Assembly: GCA_043585095.1 (NCBI GenBank)
Contig: CP121321.1
Coordinates: 1,426,001 to 1,490,000, forward strand
Length of the DNA: 64,000 nucleotides
Origin: JANQIO01 sp043585095
Lineage (GTDB): Bacteria; Pseudomonadota; Gammaproteobacteria; Pseudomonadales; Halieaceae
Reading direction: 5' to 3'
Shown here: positions 17,801-26,340 of the stretch, in pieces
How the letters are laid out: every line of letters begins with the position of its first letter
Position numbering within the stretch: the stretch's first letter is position 1
Notes under the pieces: model-generated
The model's input: the letters and a program-made list of their open reading frames with translations, nothing else
Told to the model about the DNA's origin: nothing
Databases searched by the model: none
Translations under genes and position numbers: made by a program

Positions 17801-18696
17801 ATAACCCGGAGTGTGCCGAAGAAGAATTTGGCAGCCTGGGCGAGGTAGATCCCGGCCTGAGCGCCCAGCTCAGTTTCGATGCGCAGGAAGATATCGCCGC
17901 CCCGTATATTGCGACGGGGGTGCGACCACCGGTAGCCATCCTGCGAGAGCAGGGCGTAAACGGGCACGTTGAGATGGCGGCGGCTTTTGATCGTGCCGGG
18001 TTTGCTGCGGTCGACGTGCATATGAGTGACCTGAACACCGGGCGCTATTCCCTTGATGACTTTAACGGACTGGTTGCCTGCGGAGGCTTTTCATACGGGG
18101 ACGTGCTGGGTGCGGGTGAGGGCTGGGCCAAGAGCATACTCTTTAACCCTCAGCTACGAGACGCTTTTCAGGCATTCTTTGCCCGCCAAGACCGTTTCGC
18201 ACTGGGCGTTTGCAACGGCTGCCAGATGATGTCGAATCTGCGCTCATTGATACCGGGGGCTGAGCAGTGGCCGCACTTTGTGCGCAATCGTTCCGAACAG
18301 TTTGAAGCCAGACTGTCGATGGTCAGCGTAGAGCAGTCTCCCTCGGTTTTGTTTGACGGTATGGTGGGCAGCCAGCTCCCTATTGTCGTTGCACATGGCG
18401 AAGGGCGGGCGGAGTTCGCTGACGATGCGGCTCGGGATGTCGCAAATGGCAGTGGGCGCGTGGCCCTGCGCTATATCGATAACGCGCTGCACGCCACCGA
18501 GCGCTATCCGTCCAACCCCAATGGCTCTCCCTATGGCATTACGGGCCTGTGTAACGAGGATGGGCGCATCACAATTATGATGCCGCATCCAGAGCGAGTG
18601 TTCCGGACTGTGCAGTGCTCCTGGGCCCCGGATAGCTGGGGAGAGGACGGCGGCTGGCTGCGGCTTTTCCGCAATGCCCGGCGCTGGGTTGATTGA
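14839..18696 (+). CDS. purL: Phosphoribosylformylglycinamidine synthase, large single-chain type
   Basis: A 1285-residue enzyme of purine biosynthesis that converts FGAR, glutamine and ATP to FGAM. The length matches the fused proteobacterial PurL (about 1295). An N-terminal PurS-like domain, linker, two AIRS-like ATP-binding halves (GAGTGSGGEIRDEGAVGRG, then MVGPWQVPVADCAVT) and a C-terminal glutamine amidotransferase are all present. The amidotransferase nucleophile is in LGVCNGCQMM and its His/Glu pair in MMPHPERVFR. The gene is intact and monocistronic, with a candidate promoter in the repeat cluster upstream. Purine repression by PurR is usual, but I see no clear PurR box. Confidence 0.98.
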   Translation: MITLPGAPALSRFRLQKLLSKLQQVDSRISAVSARFVHFVDYNGELSADDSEILERLLQYGPSLEPVAEQGARLLVVPRIGTRSPWSSKATDIAHSCGLQNVVRIERGIEYHVALPEGADLSGVRACLCDRMVETVLEDDAQAQSLFAHQTPAAFSSVDVLVGGQIALADANVSLGLALAPDEVEYLVDSFQTLQRNPSDVELMMFAQANSEHCRHKIFNAQWIVDGEAQAHSLFDMIRNTHAIGGQGVLSAYADNAAVVEGSVAGRFFPDPETGQYGFTEEPIHLLMKVETHNHPTAIAPFPGAGTGSGGEIRDEGAVGRGSKPKAGLTGFSVSNLHIPDYEQPWERPYGKPNRMVSALDIMLEGPIGGAAFNNEYGRPNLCGYFRSFEAELAGEMRGYHKPIMLAGGFGNIREEHVEKGAILPGYKLVVIGGPAMLIGLGGGAASSMDSGASSEDLDFASVQRQNPEIERRCQEVIDSCWQLGDENPIAFIHDVGAGGLSNAFPELVKDGGCGGDFQLRNIPSDEPGMSPLEIWCNEAQERYVMAVAPRDMARLEAICQRERCPYAVVGTATEEKHILLGDTDFANKPVDLPMSVLFGKPPKMERSYHSVAAPIEQFDVAGLNVEAALERVLRLPSVASKAFLITIGDRSVTGMVHRDQMVGPWQVPVADCAVTTVSYDSFKGEAMSMGERTPLALFSGPASGRMAVAEALLNIAAAPVARIEDVKLSANWMCAAGTGREDQVLYETVKAVGMEFCPALGLTIPVGKDSMSMRTTWEDERGEKAVTSPMSLVISAFSPVGDVRGTLTPEIASQGHRLLLLDLADGRHRLGGSALLQVYEQWDNAVPDVDDPAVLRDGFDFIRALAEDQLVSAYHDRSDGGVIVTLLEMAFAGHCGLNIDIAGLAGGAVAALFNEEAGAVLEVPEEYVAAVQERAVAAGLSLVDIGTACPGDAIHVARGQDTILKRSRTAFQQMWSETSYHLQALRDNPECAEEEFGSLGEVDPGLSAQLSFDAQEDIAAPYIATGVRPPVAILREQGVNGHVEMAAAFDRAGFAAVDVHMSDLNTGRYSLDDFNGLVACGGFSYGDVLGAGEGWAKSILFNPQLRDAFQAFFARQDRFALGVCNGCQMMSNLRSLIPGAEQWPHFVRNRSEQFEARLSMVSVEQSPSVLFDGMVGSQLPIVVAHGEGRAEFADDAARDVANGSGRVALRYIDNALHATERYPSNPNGSPYGITGLCNEDGRITIMMPHPERVFRTVQCSWAPDSWGEDGGWLRLFRNARRWVD

Positions 18697-18702
18697 TGTA
18701 GC

Positions 18703-18730
18703 TTGTGGCCACGTGTTCTTTCCTTATAAT
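18703..18730 (+). promoter_or_regulatory. Candidate secDF promoter
   Basis: TTGTGG (18703-18708), a 16-bp spacer and a perfect TATAAT (18725-18730), 26 bp before the secD ATG, in the short gap after purL. The strong -10 supports separate transcription of secDF. Confidence 0.5.
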
Positions 18731-18756
18731 GGCGCGGCTTCTCGCTCAGGTGTCTC

Positions 18757-20625
18757 ATGATCAATAAATATCCGCTCTGGAAGTACCTTTTGGTACTGAG
18801 CATCGTGCTACTGGGTTTCTTCTACGCAGCCCCCAACTTATATCGCCCGGATCCGGCGTTGCAGATTAGCGGCCAGAGTAGCTCGCAGCTGATCAACTCG
18901 CAGATTCTGTCCACCGCAACCGCAGCGCTGGACGCCGCCGGCGTGATGCACTTTGGCGCAGAGGTACAAGACGAGGGCCGCAGCGCCTTGATACGCTTGC
19001 GCAGCAACGAAGATCAGTTAGTCGCACAGGGTGCGCTGCAGCGCAGCCTTGGCGACGGCTTCATTGTTGCTCTTAACCTGGCTCCGACCACGCCATCTTG
19101 GCTCAGCGACTACGGTGCCCAGCCGATGAAGCTGGGTCTGGATCTTAGCGGCGGCGTTCACTTCAAATTAGAAGTCGACACGGATGCGGCGATACTGCGG
19201 CGCCTGGAGTTCTACACCACCGCGACCAAGAAGTTACTGCGTGAAGAACGCATTCGTGGTTTTGTCGGTTTGGAAAATGAGAGCACGATCGTAGGTCGAT
19301 TCCGCGACGCCGAGCTGCGCGACAAAGCCCTGGCCGCCGTCCGTGAACGGTTTCCCGAATTGCAGCTTCAGCGCGACGAGGTTGGCGAAGAGTTTAGCTT
19401 TGCTGGCGTGCTGTCAGAGGCCACACGGCAGGAAATCGCACGCTATGCGGTGTCGCAAAACCTCACCACGTTGCGCAACCGGGTCAACGAGCTCGGTGTT
19501 TCAGAACCGCTTGTGCAGCCGCAGGGTCGAAATCGCATCGTCGTGGAGCTTCCCGGCATTCAGGATACTGCGGAAGCAAAGCGTATCCTCGGTAAAACCG
19601 CGAGCCTTGAGTTCCGTTTAGTGGCCGCTTCTGACGCGCCATTGTCAGAGCGTCAACAATTTGAATACCGCAGCGCAGACTATGGCGGTGCTAGCGAGTG
19701 GCTAGAGCGCGAAGTGATTATTACTGGTGAGCGCGTGGCCAATGCACAAGCGAGCTTTGATCAGAACGGTGCGCCCAACGTCAATATCAGCCTGGATAGC
19801 GAAGGCGGTACGAGCATGCACCGGGCTACGCGGAATAACATCAAGCGCCGCATGGGAGTGTTGTTTATAGAGCGCAAAACCAGAACGCGCTATGAAACCG
19901 GCCCTGACGGCGAGGAAGTCATCGTCAAGCAGCCCTACGATGAGAAAAAGGTGATTACCGCGCCAGTCATCCAGTCAGCTCTGGGGGCACAGTTCCAGAT
20001 CACCGGTTTGGACTCTAGCCAGGAAGCCGCTGAACTGTCTTTGTTGCTGCGCGCAGGCGCACTTGCCGCTCCAATTGATTTTGTTGAGGAGCGCACCGTC
20101 GGGCCTTCTCTGGGTGCTGAAAACATCGCCAAAGGGGTAAGGTCGGTGCAGATCGGCCTGCTCGCCGTGGTCCTGTTTATGATGGCGTATTACCGGGTGT
20201 TTGGCGTGGCTGCGGTAATCGCGCTGACCTGTAACCTGGTGCTATTGGTTGCTGCGATGTCCTTGCTCGGGGCAACGCTGACGCTGCCGGGTATCGCCGG
20301 CATCGTGTTAACGGTGGGTATGGCGGTCGACGCCAATGTCTTGATTTTTGCCCGCATTCGGGAAGAGCTCAAAGGCGGGCTTTCGCCGCAAATGGCTATC
20401 CATGCGGGTTTTGAGCGTGCAGTTGTAACCATTTTGGATGCCAACCTGACAACGCTACTGGTTGCAGTGATTCTGTATGCGGTCGGCACAGGGCCTGTGA
20501 AAGGCTTTGCCGTAACGCTATCGATTGGCATTCTTACGTCCATGTTCACCGCGATACTCGGCACGCGGGCATTGATCAACCTCATATACGGCGGGCGCAA
20601 TGTTAAAAGCCTGGCGATTGGTTGA
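18757..20625 (+). CDS. secD: Protein translocase subunit SecD
   Basis: A 622-residue inner-membrane protein, close to the usual 615. It has an N-terminal membrane span (residues 6-26), a large periplasmic region with the conserved LGLDLSGGVHFKLEVD and LPGIQDTAEAKRILGKTASLEFRL segments, and five C-terminal spans including VGMAVDANVLIFARIREEL. With SecF it uses proton motive force to pull exported proteins through SecYEG. secF follows 12 bp later. yajC, often the preceding gene, is absent here; purL stands in its place. Confidence 0.97.
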   Translation: MINKYPLWKYLLVLSIVLLGFFYAAPNLYRPDPALQISGQSSSQLINSQILSTATAALDAAGVMHFGAEVQDEGRSALIRLRSNEDQLVAQGALQRSLGDGFIVALNLAPTTPSWLSDYGAQPMKLGLDLSGGVHFKLEVDTDAAILRRLEFYTTATKKLLREERIRGFVGLENESTIVGRFRDAELRDKALAAVRERFPELQLQRDEVGEEFSFAGVLSEATRQEIARYAVSQNLTTLRNRVNELGVSEPLVQPQGRNRIVVELPGIQDTAEAKRILGKTASLEFRLVAASDAPLSERQQFEYRSADYGGASEWLEREVIITGERVANAQASFDQNGAPNVNISLDSEGGTSMHRATRNNIKRRMGVLFIERKTRTRYETGPDGEEVIVKQPYDEKKVITAPVIQSALGAQFQITGLDSSQEAAELSLLLRAGALAAPIDFVEERTVGPSLGAENIAKGVRSVQIGLLAVVLFMMAYYRVFGVAAVIALTCNLVLLVAAMSLLGATLTLPGIAGIVLTVGMAVDANVLIFARIREELKGGLSPQMAIHAGFERAVVTILDANLTTLLVAVILYAVGTGPVKGFAVTLSIGILTSMFTAILGTRALINLIYGGRNVKSLAIG

Positions 20626-20637
20626 GGGGGGTAGACG

Positions 20638-21552
20638 ATGAAAGTCATTGATTTTATGGGTCAGCGCATGATCGCGGTGATCTTTAGTGCCGCGCTGCTA
20701 CTGGGCAGCGTTGCCTCGTTAGCTGTGAACGGCCTGAACTGGGGCCTGGACTTCACCGGTGGCACGCTGGTCGAGGTGCATTACAGTGATACGGCACCGT
20801 TGCAGGCAGTTCGGGATAATCTGGACAGCAGCGGCTTCAAAGGTGCCGTCGTGGTCAGTTTTGGTACAGACCGAGATGTTCTTATCCGGCTGCCAAAAGG
20901 CTACTCCGATAAAGACGGTAACCGCTTGTTGGAGCAGTTGCAGCAGAGCTATGAGGGTAAGGTAGAGCTTCGGCGGATCGAGTTTGTCGGCCCACAGGTA
21001 GGTGAAGAGCTGCGCGAGCAGGGCGGGCTGGCGATGTTGTTAGCGCTGGGTCTGGTAATGCTCTACGTCGCCTTTCGCTTCCAGTTCAAATTCTCCATGG
21101 GTGCGGTGATAGCTCTGGCGCACGATGTCATCATCACCCTGGGTTTTTTCTCGATCACGGCGATCGACTTTGACCTGACGGTGCTGGCCGCACTGCTGGC
21201 CGTGATTGGTTATTCCTTGAACGACACGATTGTGGTTTCAGACAGAATCCGCGAAAACTTCCGCAAAATCCGCAAAGCTGAGCCAGTGAGGGTCATCAAT
21301 ATCTCGCTTACCGAGACACTGGCGCGCACCCTGGTGACGTCTTTAACAACGCTGCTGGTGTTGGTTGCTTTGGCGGTATTCGGCGGCGAGATGATATTTG
21401 GATTTGCCGTTGCGTTGCTGGTGGGCGTGTTGATTGGGACCTACTCTTCAATCTATGTGGCGGCAAACAGCTTGTTGATGCTCGGAATCAGCAAGGAAGA
21501 CTTGATGATCCCGGTAAAAGAAGGCGTCGACGAAGACGACATGATGCCCTGA
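20638..21552 (+). CDS. secF: Protein translocase subunit SecF
   Basis: A 304-residue six-span membrane protein. The signature GLNWGLDFTGGTLVEV lies in the first periplasmic segment, and the C-terminal half holds IGYSLNDTIVVSDRIRENFR and a final LLVGVLIGTYSSIYVA span. It pairs with SecD in the Sec accessory complex. The ATG is 12 bp after the secD stop with a GGGGG-rich RBS. It ends 99 bp from the convergent suhB, with a small 6-bp inverted repeat (CTGACC/GGTCAG, 21616-21633) between them. Confidence 0.97.
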   Translation: MKVIDFMGQRMIAVIFSAALLLGSVASLAVNGLNWGLDFTGGTLVEVHYSDTAPLQAVRDNLDSSGFKGAVVVSFGTDRDVLIRLPKGYSDKDGNRLLEQLQQSYEGKVELRRIEFVGPQVGEELREQGGLAMLLALGLVMLYVAFRFQFKFSMGAVIALAHDVIITLGFFSITAIDFDLTVLAALLAVIGYSLNDTIVVSDRIRENFRKIRKAEPVRVINISLTETLARTLVTSLTTLLVLVALAVFGGEMIFGFAVALLVGVLIGTYSSIYVAANSLLMLGISKEDLMIPVKEGVDEDDMMP

Positions 21553-21651
21553 GGTCCACGGCCTGACCGCCCATCGCTATCGCTAAAGTTCCAAGAAAGA
21601 CGTCGGATCGAACTGCTGACCTCACAAGGTCAGTCTGGTGCGCTGGCCCGT

Positions 21652-22455
21652 CTAGGCGATATGACCGAGCTCAGCCTGAGCAACCTGCAGTACGGCTTTG
21701 AAGCACTTGGGATTACCGGCTACGATATTGCCGCTTTCCAGTGTGCGACTGCCTCCTTTGAAGTCGGACACCAGTCCGCCGGCTTCGCGAATCAGTAAGC
21801 TGCCAGCGGCAATATCCCAGGGTGCCAGCCCAATCTCCCAGAACGCGTCCAGTCTGCCCGCCGCGACATAGGCCAGGTCAAGCGCGGCCGCGCCAGCCCG
21901 GCGAATCCCCGCTGATTGGCTCGCCAAAGTTTCCAGCGTTTTCATATACGCAGGCAGGTGTCCTGCCTCGCGTGCACGGAAGGGGATGCCGGTACCCAGC
22001 AGAGCGCTGTCCAGGGAGCCAAGCTTACTGACTCGAATGCGCCGACCGTTCAGTTGAGCGCCGCGTCCGCGGCTCGCTATAAACTCTTCGCGCCGCACAG
22101 GGTCCACCACCACAGCGTGCTCGATCTGCCCTTTGTATTCGCAGGCAATCGACACTGCGTAGTGCGGGATGCCCCGGAGAAAGTTTGTGGTGCCGTCCAG
22201 GGGATCGATAATCCACCGGTAGTCCGACGACTCGTTACCACTCAGGCCGCTTTCTTCCGCCAGGAAGGCGTGATCCGGGTAGGCTTTTTGCAGCTGATAC
22301 AGAATTTCCTTTTCGGCGGCGCGATCGACTTCGGAAACAAAATCATTAGCGCCCTTGCTCTCAACCTCTATGCGGTCGAGCTGTTCGCCCGCGCGCACGA
22401 TTGTGTCACCGGCTTTGCGCGCTGCGCGCAGAGCAATGTGGCTCATGGGTTCCAT
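21652..22455 (-). CDS. suhB: Inositol-1-monophosphatase family protein (SuhB)
   Basis: A 267-residue Mg-dependent phosphatase. The family motifs are complete: EVDRAAEKEIL, AEESG, the metal-binding WIIDPLDGTTNFLRG and the C-terminal APWDIAAGSLLIREAGG. In enterobacteria SuhB also joins ribosomal RNA antitermination complexes. The start at 22455 (MEPMSHIAL) matches the family N-terminus; an upstream in-frame ATG at 22572 would run over the divergent trmJ start and is rejected. The suhB/trmJ divergent pair is typical of gammaproteobacteria. Confidence 0.93.
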   Translation of the reverse strand: MEPMSHIALRAARKAGDTIVRAGEQLDRIEVESKGANDFVSEVDRAAEKEILYQLQKAYPDHAFLAEESGLSGNESSDYRWIIDPLDGTTNFLRGIPHYAVSIACEYKGQIEHAVVVDPVRREEFIASRGRGAQLNGRRIRVSKLGSLDSALLGTGIPFRAREAGHLPAYMKTLETLASQSAGIRRAGAAALDLAYVAAGRLDAFWEIGLAPWDIAAGSLLIREAGGLVSDFKGGSRTLESGNIVAGNPKCFKAVLQVAQAELGHIA

Positions 22456-22537
22456 TGAGAGTGTCCTGACAGCTTCTAAGATGGCGCGCGAGTATAGCAG
22501 ATCTGCTAAACTCCGCGCCCTTTTCAGGAGAGCAACT

Positions 22538-23293
22538 GTGTACGCCGACAAGGTTCGCATTGTGCTGGTCAATCCGTCTCATCCCGGTAATATCGGCGCT
22601 GTCGCCCGGGCTATGAAAACCATGGGCCTGCACGATCTGGTGATGGTCAAACCGCGGGCGTTTCCGCATGAAGAAGCGACCTGGCGTGCAGCGAAAGCGG
22701 CCGATGTGTTAGCCAATGCGCGAGTGGTGCCGACACTGGACGCTGCAATCAGTGACTGCGCGCTGGTCATTGGTACCAGTGCACGTGAACGGCGCATTCC
22801 CTGGCCTGCTCTGGATCCGCGTCGCTGCGCTGAGGAAATGCTGTCAACCGCTGCAAGAGACGGACAGGTCGCGGTCATGTTTGGGCGCGAAGACCACGGG
22901 CTTAGCAACGAAGAGCTGCAGGCTTGCAATATGCACCTGTACATTCCCAGTCACGAGGGGTACGACAGCCTGAATCTGGCCATGGCGGTGCAAATCGTCG
23001 CTTACGAGCTGCGCATGCTGTCTCTTCAGGATGCCTTGCCGTCAGACCCTTGTGATGAATGGGATGCGCCCTGGACTACGGCGGAGAACATGGAGCGTTT
23101 CTATGTACACCTGGAGGAGACCCTGACGCAGATCGATTTTCTTGATCCTGCGGCACCACGACAGCTCATGACACGCCTTCGTCGCCTGTACGGTCGCGTT
23201 AGGCTGGACGAAATGGAGCTCAACATACTGCGGGGCATTCTGACAGAAACACAGCGGGTTGCCGACCAGGCTGGACCGAGGAAAAAGTCTTAA
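22538..23293 (+). CDS. trmJ: tRNA (cytidine/uridine-2'-O-)-methyltransferase TrmJ
   Basis: A 251-residue SPOUT-class enzyme that methylates the ribose at tRNA position 32. The knot motifs are clear: VNPSHPGNIGAVARAMKTMG, then FGREDHGLSNEE and SLNLAMAVQIVAYE. A GTG start at 22538 is preceded by AGGAG seven bases away; an upstream in-frame start would overlap suhB. In most relatives iscR and iscS follow. Here iscR is missing and a lone iscS follows after 124 bp. Confidence 0.94.
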   Translation: MYADKVRIVLVNPSHPGNIGAVARAMKTMGLHDLVMVKPRAFPHEEATWRAAKAADVLANARVVPTLDAAISDCALVIGTSARERRIPWPALDPRRCAEEMLSTAARDGQVAVMFGREDHGLSNEELQACNMHLYIPSHEGYDSLNLAMAVQIVAYELRMLSLQDALPSDPCDEWDAPWTTAENMERFYVHLEETLTQIDFLDPAAPRQLMTRLRRLYGRVRLDEMELNILRGILTETQRVADQAGPRKKS

Positions 23294-23417
23294 GATAGTG
23301 CCGTAAACCATTGTAATAATGGAAGATATTGTGAGACTGCATCCGCTAAATCTAGTTATTTCGTGTTGCGGCAGATAAAACCTTTGGCGATACTGTTGCG
23401 GCTGCAGAGGAGGAGTC

Positions 23418-24593
23418 ATGCGCACACCGATATACCTCGACTATTCATCAACGACGCCGGTTGACCCGCAGGTTGCGGAGGCAATGTCCCGCTGCCTGAC
23501 CGCTGACGGCATATTTGCCAATCCGGCGTCTCGCTCGCACCGCTTTGGCTGGGAAGCTGAGCAGGCGGTAGAAGAGGCCCGTAATCAGTTGGCTGATTTG
23601 ATCGCTGCGGATCCTCGGGAGATCATTTTTACCAGCGGCGCGACAGAATCCGACAATCTCGCAATCAAAGGCGTCGCTGAACGACACCAGCAGCGAGGGC
23701 GGCACATTGTCACCTCTGCCGTGGAGCATAAGGCGGTATTGGATACCTGTGCGCACTTGGAGCACGAGGGGTTCGAGGTGACCTATCTGCAGCCTGGCGC
23801 GGACGGCTACGCTAGCGTAACTGACGTTGAGGCAGCGCTGCGAGACGACACTATTCTGGTGACGCTGATGCACGCCAATAACGAAACTGGCGTCTTGACC
23901 GACATAGCGGCGGTTGGCCAGCTTTGCCGGCAACGGGGTATTCTTTTTCACAGCGATGCCGCCCAGAGTGTCGGTAAAATCCCGGTAGATGTGACAGCGC
24001 TCTCGGTTGATCTGCTGTCAATCTCGGCCCACAAGTTCTATGGCCCCAAGGGGGTTGGCGCGCTTTACGTCAGGCGAGATCCCGGCGTGACACTTGCTAG
24101 CCAGATACACGGCGGCGGCCATGAGCGAGGCTTTCGTTCAGGCACGCTGGCGACGCATCAGCTGGTTGGCATGGGTAAGGCTGCGGCAGTGGCAGGGGAG
24201 CGCATGGCAGAGGAGCCAGATCGAATCGCGCAGCAGCGACAACGCCTCTGGCAAATACTACAGGCCGCCGGTGACGTCTTTTTGAACGGCGACGCTACCC
24301 ATCGTCTTCCGGGCACCCTCAATGTGGCGTTCGCGGGCGTCGAAGGTGAGACGCTACTCAGTGCGCTGGGTGATATTGCGATATCGACGGGCTCTGCCTG
24401 TACATCGGCATCAATCGAGCCCTCTCACGTGCTTCGCGGCATGGGCCTGAGTGACGCCCTGGCGCATAGCTCGCTACGTATCACTATCGGACGCTATACC
24501 AGCGACGCGGAAGTAGACCATGCGGGTCGTTTGATCGTGGACGTGTTATCGCGCTTGCGCGGTGTGCCCGTGATCAGCCAACAGGGTGCTTGA
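23418..24593 (+). CDS. iscS: IscS-type cysteine desulfurase lacking the C-terminal IscU-binding tail
   Basis: A 391-residue PLP enzyme that takes sulfur from cysteine. It aligns along its length with IscS: TPIYLDYSSTTPVDP, NPASRSHRFGWEAE, the PLP lysine in SAHKFYGPKGVGALYVRR, GGGHERGFRSGTL and the persulfide loop SGSACTSAS-like STGSACTSASIEPSHV. It ends at SRLRGVPVISQQGA and lacks the terminal acidic/aromatic tail that in E. coli IscS contacts IscU. iscR, iscU, iscA, hscBA and fdx are all absent around it. It has a strong RBS (GAGGAGGAG). It may serve tRNA thiolation rather than the ISC pathway, which is inference. Confidence 0.93.
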   Translation: MRTPIYLDYSSTTPVDPQVAEAMSRCLTADGIFANPASRSHRFGWEAEQAVEEARNQLADLIAADPREIIFTSGATESDNLAIKGVAERHQQRGRHIVTSAVEHKAVLDTCAHLEHEGFEVTYLQPGADGYASVTDVEAALRDDTILVTLMHANNETGVLTDIAAVGQLCRQRGILFHSDAAQSVGKIPVDVTALSVDLLSISAHKFYGPKGVGALYVRRDPGVTLASQIHGGGHERGFRSGTLATHQLVGMGKAAAVAGERMAEEPDRIAQQRQRLWQILQAAGDVFLNGDATHRLPGTLNVAFAGVEGETLLSALGDIAISTGSACTSASIEPSHVLRGMGLSDALAHSSLRITIGRYTSDAEVDHAGRLIVDVLSRLRGVPVISQQGA

Positions 24594-24667
24594 AAAGCCT
24601 ACGATAAGCTGCTGATTTTCCATTAAAAGAATGCACGATTTCAGGTGCTTCATTTCGTGCCAGCCCG

Positions 24668-24673
24668 TATAAT
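24668..24673 (+). promoter_or_regulatory. Candidate -10 element for the ndk-der operon
   Basis: A perfect TATAAT, about 95 bp before the ndk ATG, in the only substantial gap (174 bp) before the nine-gene block. No good -35 hexamer stands at the right distance, so an activator or extended contact may be needed. Confidence 0.4.
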
Positions 24674-24767
24674 ACGCGCGCTTTTTTATGCCCTTTCGCC
24701 GGTCAGAGATTCCGGCCAGAAGGCGGCTTAACTGTTTCTAAAACCTTATTTAGTGGAGACTTGTCAC

Positions 24768-25193
24768 ATGGCAATCGAACGCACTCTTTCCATCGTCAAA
24801 CCGGATGCCGTCGGCAAAAACGTCATTGGCGAGATCTACAGCCGGTTTGAAAAGAACGGCCTGCGTATTGTCGCGTCAAAAATGTTGCGCCTCAGCGACG
24901 CGATGGCCGGTGGATTTTATGCCGAGCACAGCGAGCGTCCTTTTTTCCCGGCGCTCATCGAATTCATGACTTCAGGACCGGTATGTGTCCAGGTTTTGGA
25001 AGGCGAGAATGCTATCGCGATGAACCGTGAACTGATGGGAGCAACCAACCCTCAGGAAGCGGCTTCCGGCACGATCCGCGCCGATTTCGCCCAGTCCATC
25101 GACGCCAACGCAGTCCACGGCTCTGACTCGCCTGAGTCCGCCGCGCGCGAGATTGCCTATTTCTTTGCGTCCAGCGAGATTTGCGAGCGCTAG
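24768..25193 (+). CDS. ndk: Nucleoside diphosphate kinase
   Basis: A 141-residue enzyme that equilibrates nucleoside di- and triphosphates through a phosphohistidine. The signature NAVHGSDS contains the catalytic His117, and ERTLSIVKPDAV and the RPFF loop are as expected. The ATG at 24768 is preferred to the in-frame GTG at 24753, since it gives the standard MAIERTLSIVKPD start with GGAG upstream. It opens the conserved gene string running through der and is followed one base later by rlmN. Confidence 0.97.
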   Translation: MAIERTLSIVKPDAVGKNVIGEIYSRFEKNGLRIVASKMLRLSDAMAGGFYAEHSERPFFPALIEFMTSGPVCVQVLEGENAIAMNRELMGATNPQEAASGTIRADFAQSIDANAVHGSDSPESAAREIAYFFASSEICER

Positions 25194-25194
25194 G

Positions 25195-26340
25195 ATGGCC
25201 GCCGAGCGCACCAATCTGCTGGGCCTGACGCTTCCTAAAATGCAGGCGTTCTTCGTCGAGCATGGCGAAAAGCCGTTCCGTGCCCAGCAGGTGCTCAAAT
25301 GGATTCATCATGCAGGTGTATGTGATTTCACCGAGATGACAAATCTCAGCAAAAGCCTGCGCGAAAAACTGTGCGAGATTGCCGAAGTGCGGCCACCGGA
25401 AGTGGTGTCGCAGCTGGATTCTGAGGATGGCACGCGCAAGTGGGCAGTCAGGGTTGAAGGCGGGGGGCTTGTCGAAACTGTTTTTATCCCCGAAGGCCAG
25501 CGTGGCACCTTGTGCGTGTCATCTCAGGTGGGCTGCAGCCTTGACTGTAGTTTTTGCTCCACCGGCAAGCAGGGATTTCAGCGCGATTTGTCCGCTGCGG
25601 AGATCATCGGTCAGGTGTGGATCGCGATGAAGTCTTTTGACGCGTTCCAGAGCGGTAATGGCCGTATCGTGACTAACGTTGTGATGATGGGCATGGGAGA
25701 GCCGTTGTTGAATTTTGACAACGTGGTCGACGCCATGGAGCTGATGATGGAAGATCTAGCCTATGGCATATCCAAGCGCCGCGTCACGCTCAGTACTTCA
25801 GGCGTCGTGCCGATGCTCGACAAGCTGGCAACGCTCAGTGAGGTGTCTTTGGCAGTATCGCTGCACGCGCCAAATGACGCGCTGCGCAACGAGCTAGTGC
25901 CCATCAATCGTAAGTATCCCATCGCCATGTTGCTGGACAGCGCACGTCGCTATATCGACGCTCAGCGTGACAGCAAGCGCGTTGTCACTATTGAATATAC
26001 GCTGATAGCGGGCGTCAATGACCAGGTTGAGCAGGCGCGTGAACTGGCGACGCTATTGGCAGATTTTCCCTGCAAAATAAATTTGATTCCCTTCAATACA
26101 TTTGCACAATCAGATTACCAGCGGCCCAGCGGTAATGCGGTGTCGCGCTTCTGGCAGGTACTGGTAGACGCTGGCTTCATTGTGACGGTGAGAACGACCC
26201 GTGGTGATGACATCAGCGCGGCCTGTGGGCAGCTGGTGGGCGAAGTCGTGGATCGTACGCGTCGTGCGCAGCGCCATCGTGACCGACGGGAGCAGCAGGC
26301 AGCCGATGCTAACGCAGAGCAGGTGATTAAATGGGGATGA
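25195..26340 (+). CDS. rlmN: Dual-specificity 23S rRNA/tRNA adenine-C2 methyltransferase RlmN
   Basis: A 381-residue radical SAM enzyme that methylates C2 of A2503 in 23S rRNA and A37 in some tRNAs. The 4Fe-4S motif is Cys114, Cys118 and Cys121 (CSLDCSFC), and the methyl-carrying cysteine is in the C-terminal DDISAACGQL. The ATG at 25195 lies one base beyond the ndk stop, so the two are coupled. Standard length, intact. Confidence 0.96.
   Translation: MAAERTNLLGLTLPKMQAFFVEHGEKPFRAQQVLKWIHHAGVCDFTEMTNLSKSLREKLCEIAEVRPPEVVSQLDSEDGTRKWAVRVEGGGLVETVFIPEGQRGTLCVSSQVGCSLDCSFCSTGKQGFQRDLSAAEIIGQVWIAMKSFDAFQSGNGRIVTNVVMMGMGEPLLNFDNVVDAMELMMEDLAYGISKRRVTLSTSGVVPMLDKLATLSEVSLAVSLHAPNDALRNELVPINRKYPIAMLLDSARRYIDAQRDSKRVVTIEYTLIAGVNDQVEQARELATLLADFPCKINLIPFNTFAQSDYQRPSGNAVSRFWQVLVDAGFIVTVRTTRGDDISAACGQLVGEVVDRTRRAQRHRDRREQQAADANAEQVIKWG

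Noticed and set aside
22455..22572. Longer SuhB start
   Set aside because: It would overlap the divergent trmJ start and adds an unconserved leader.
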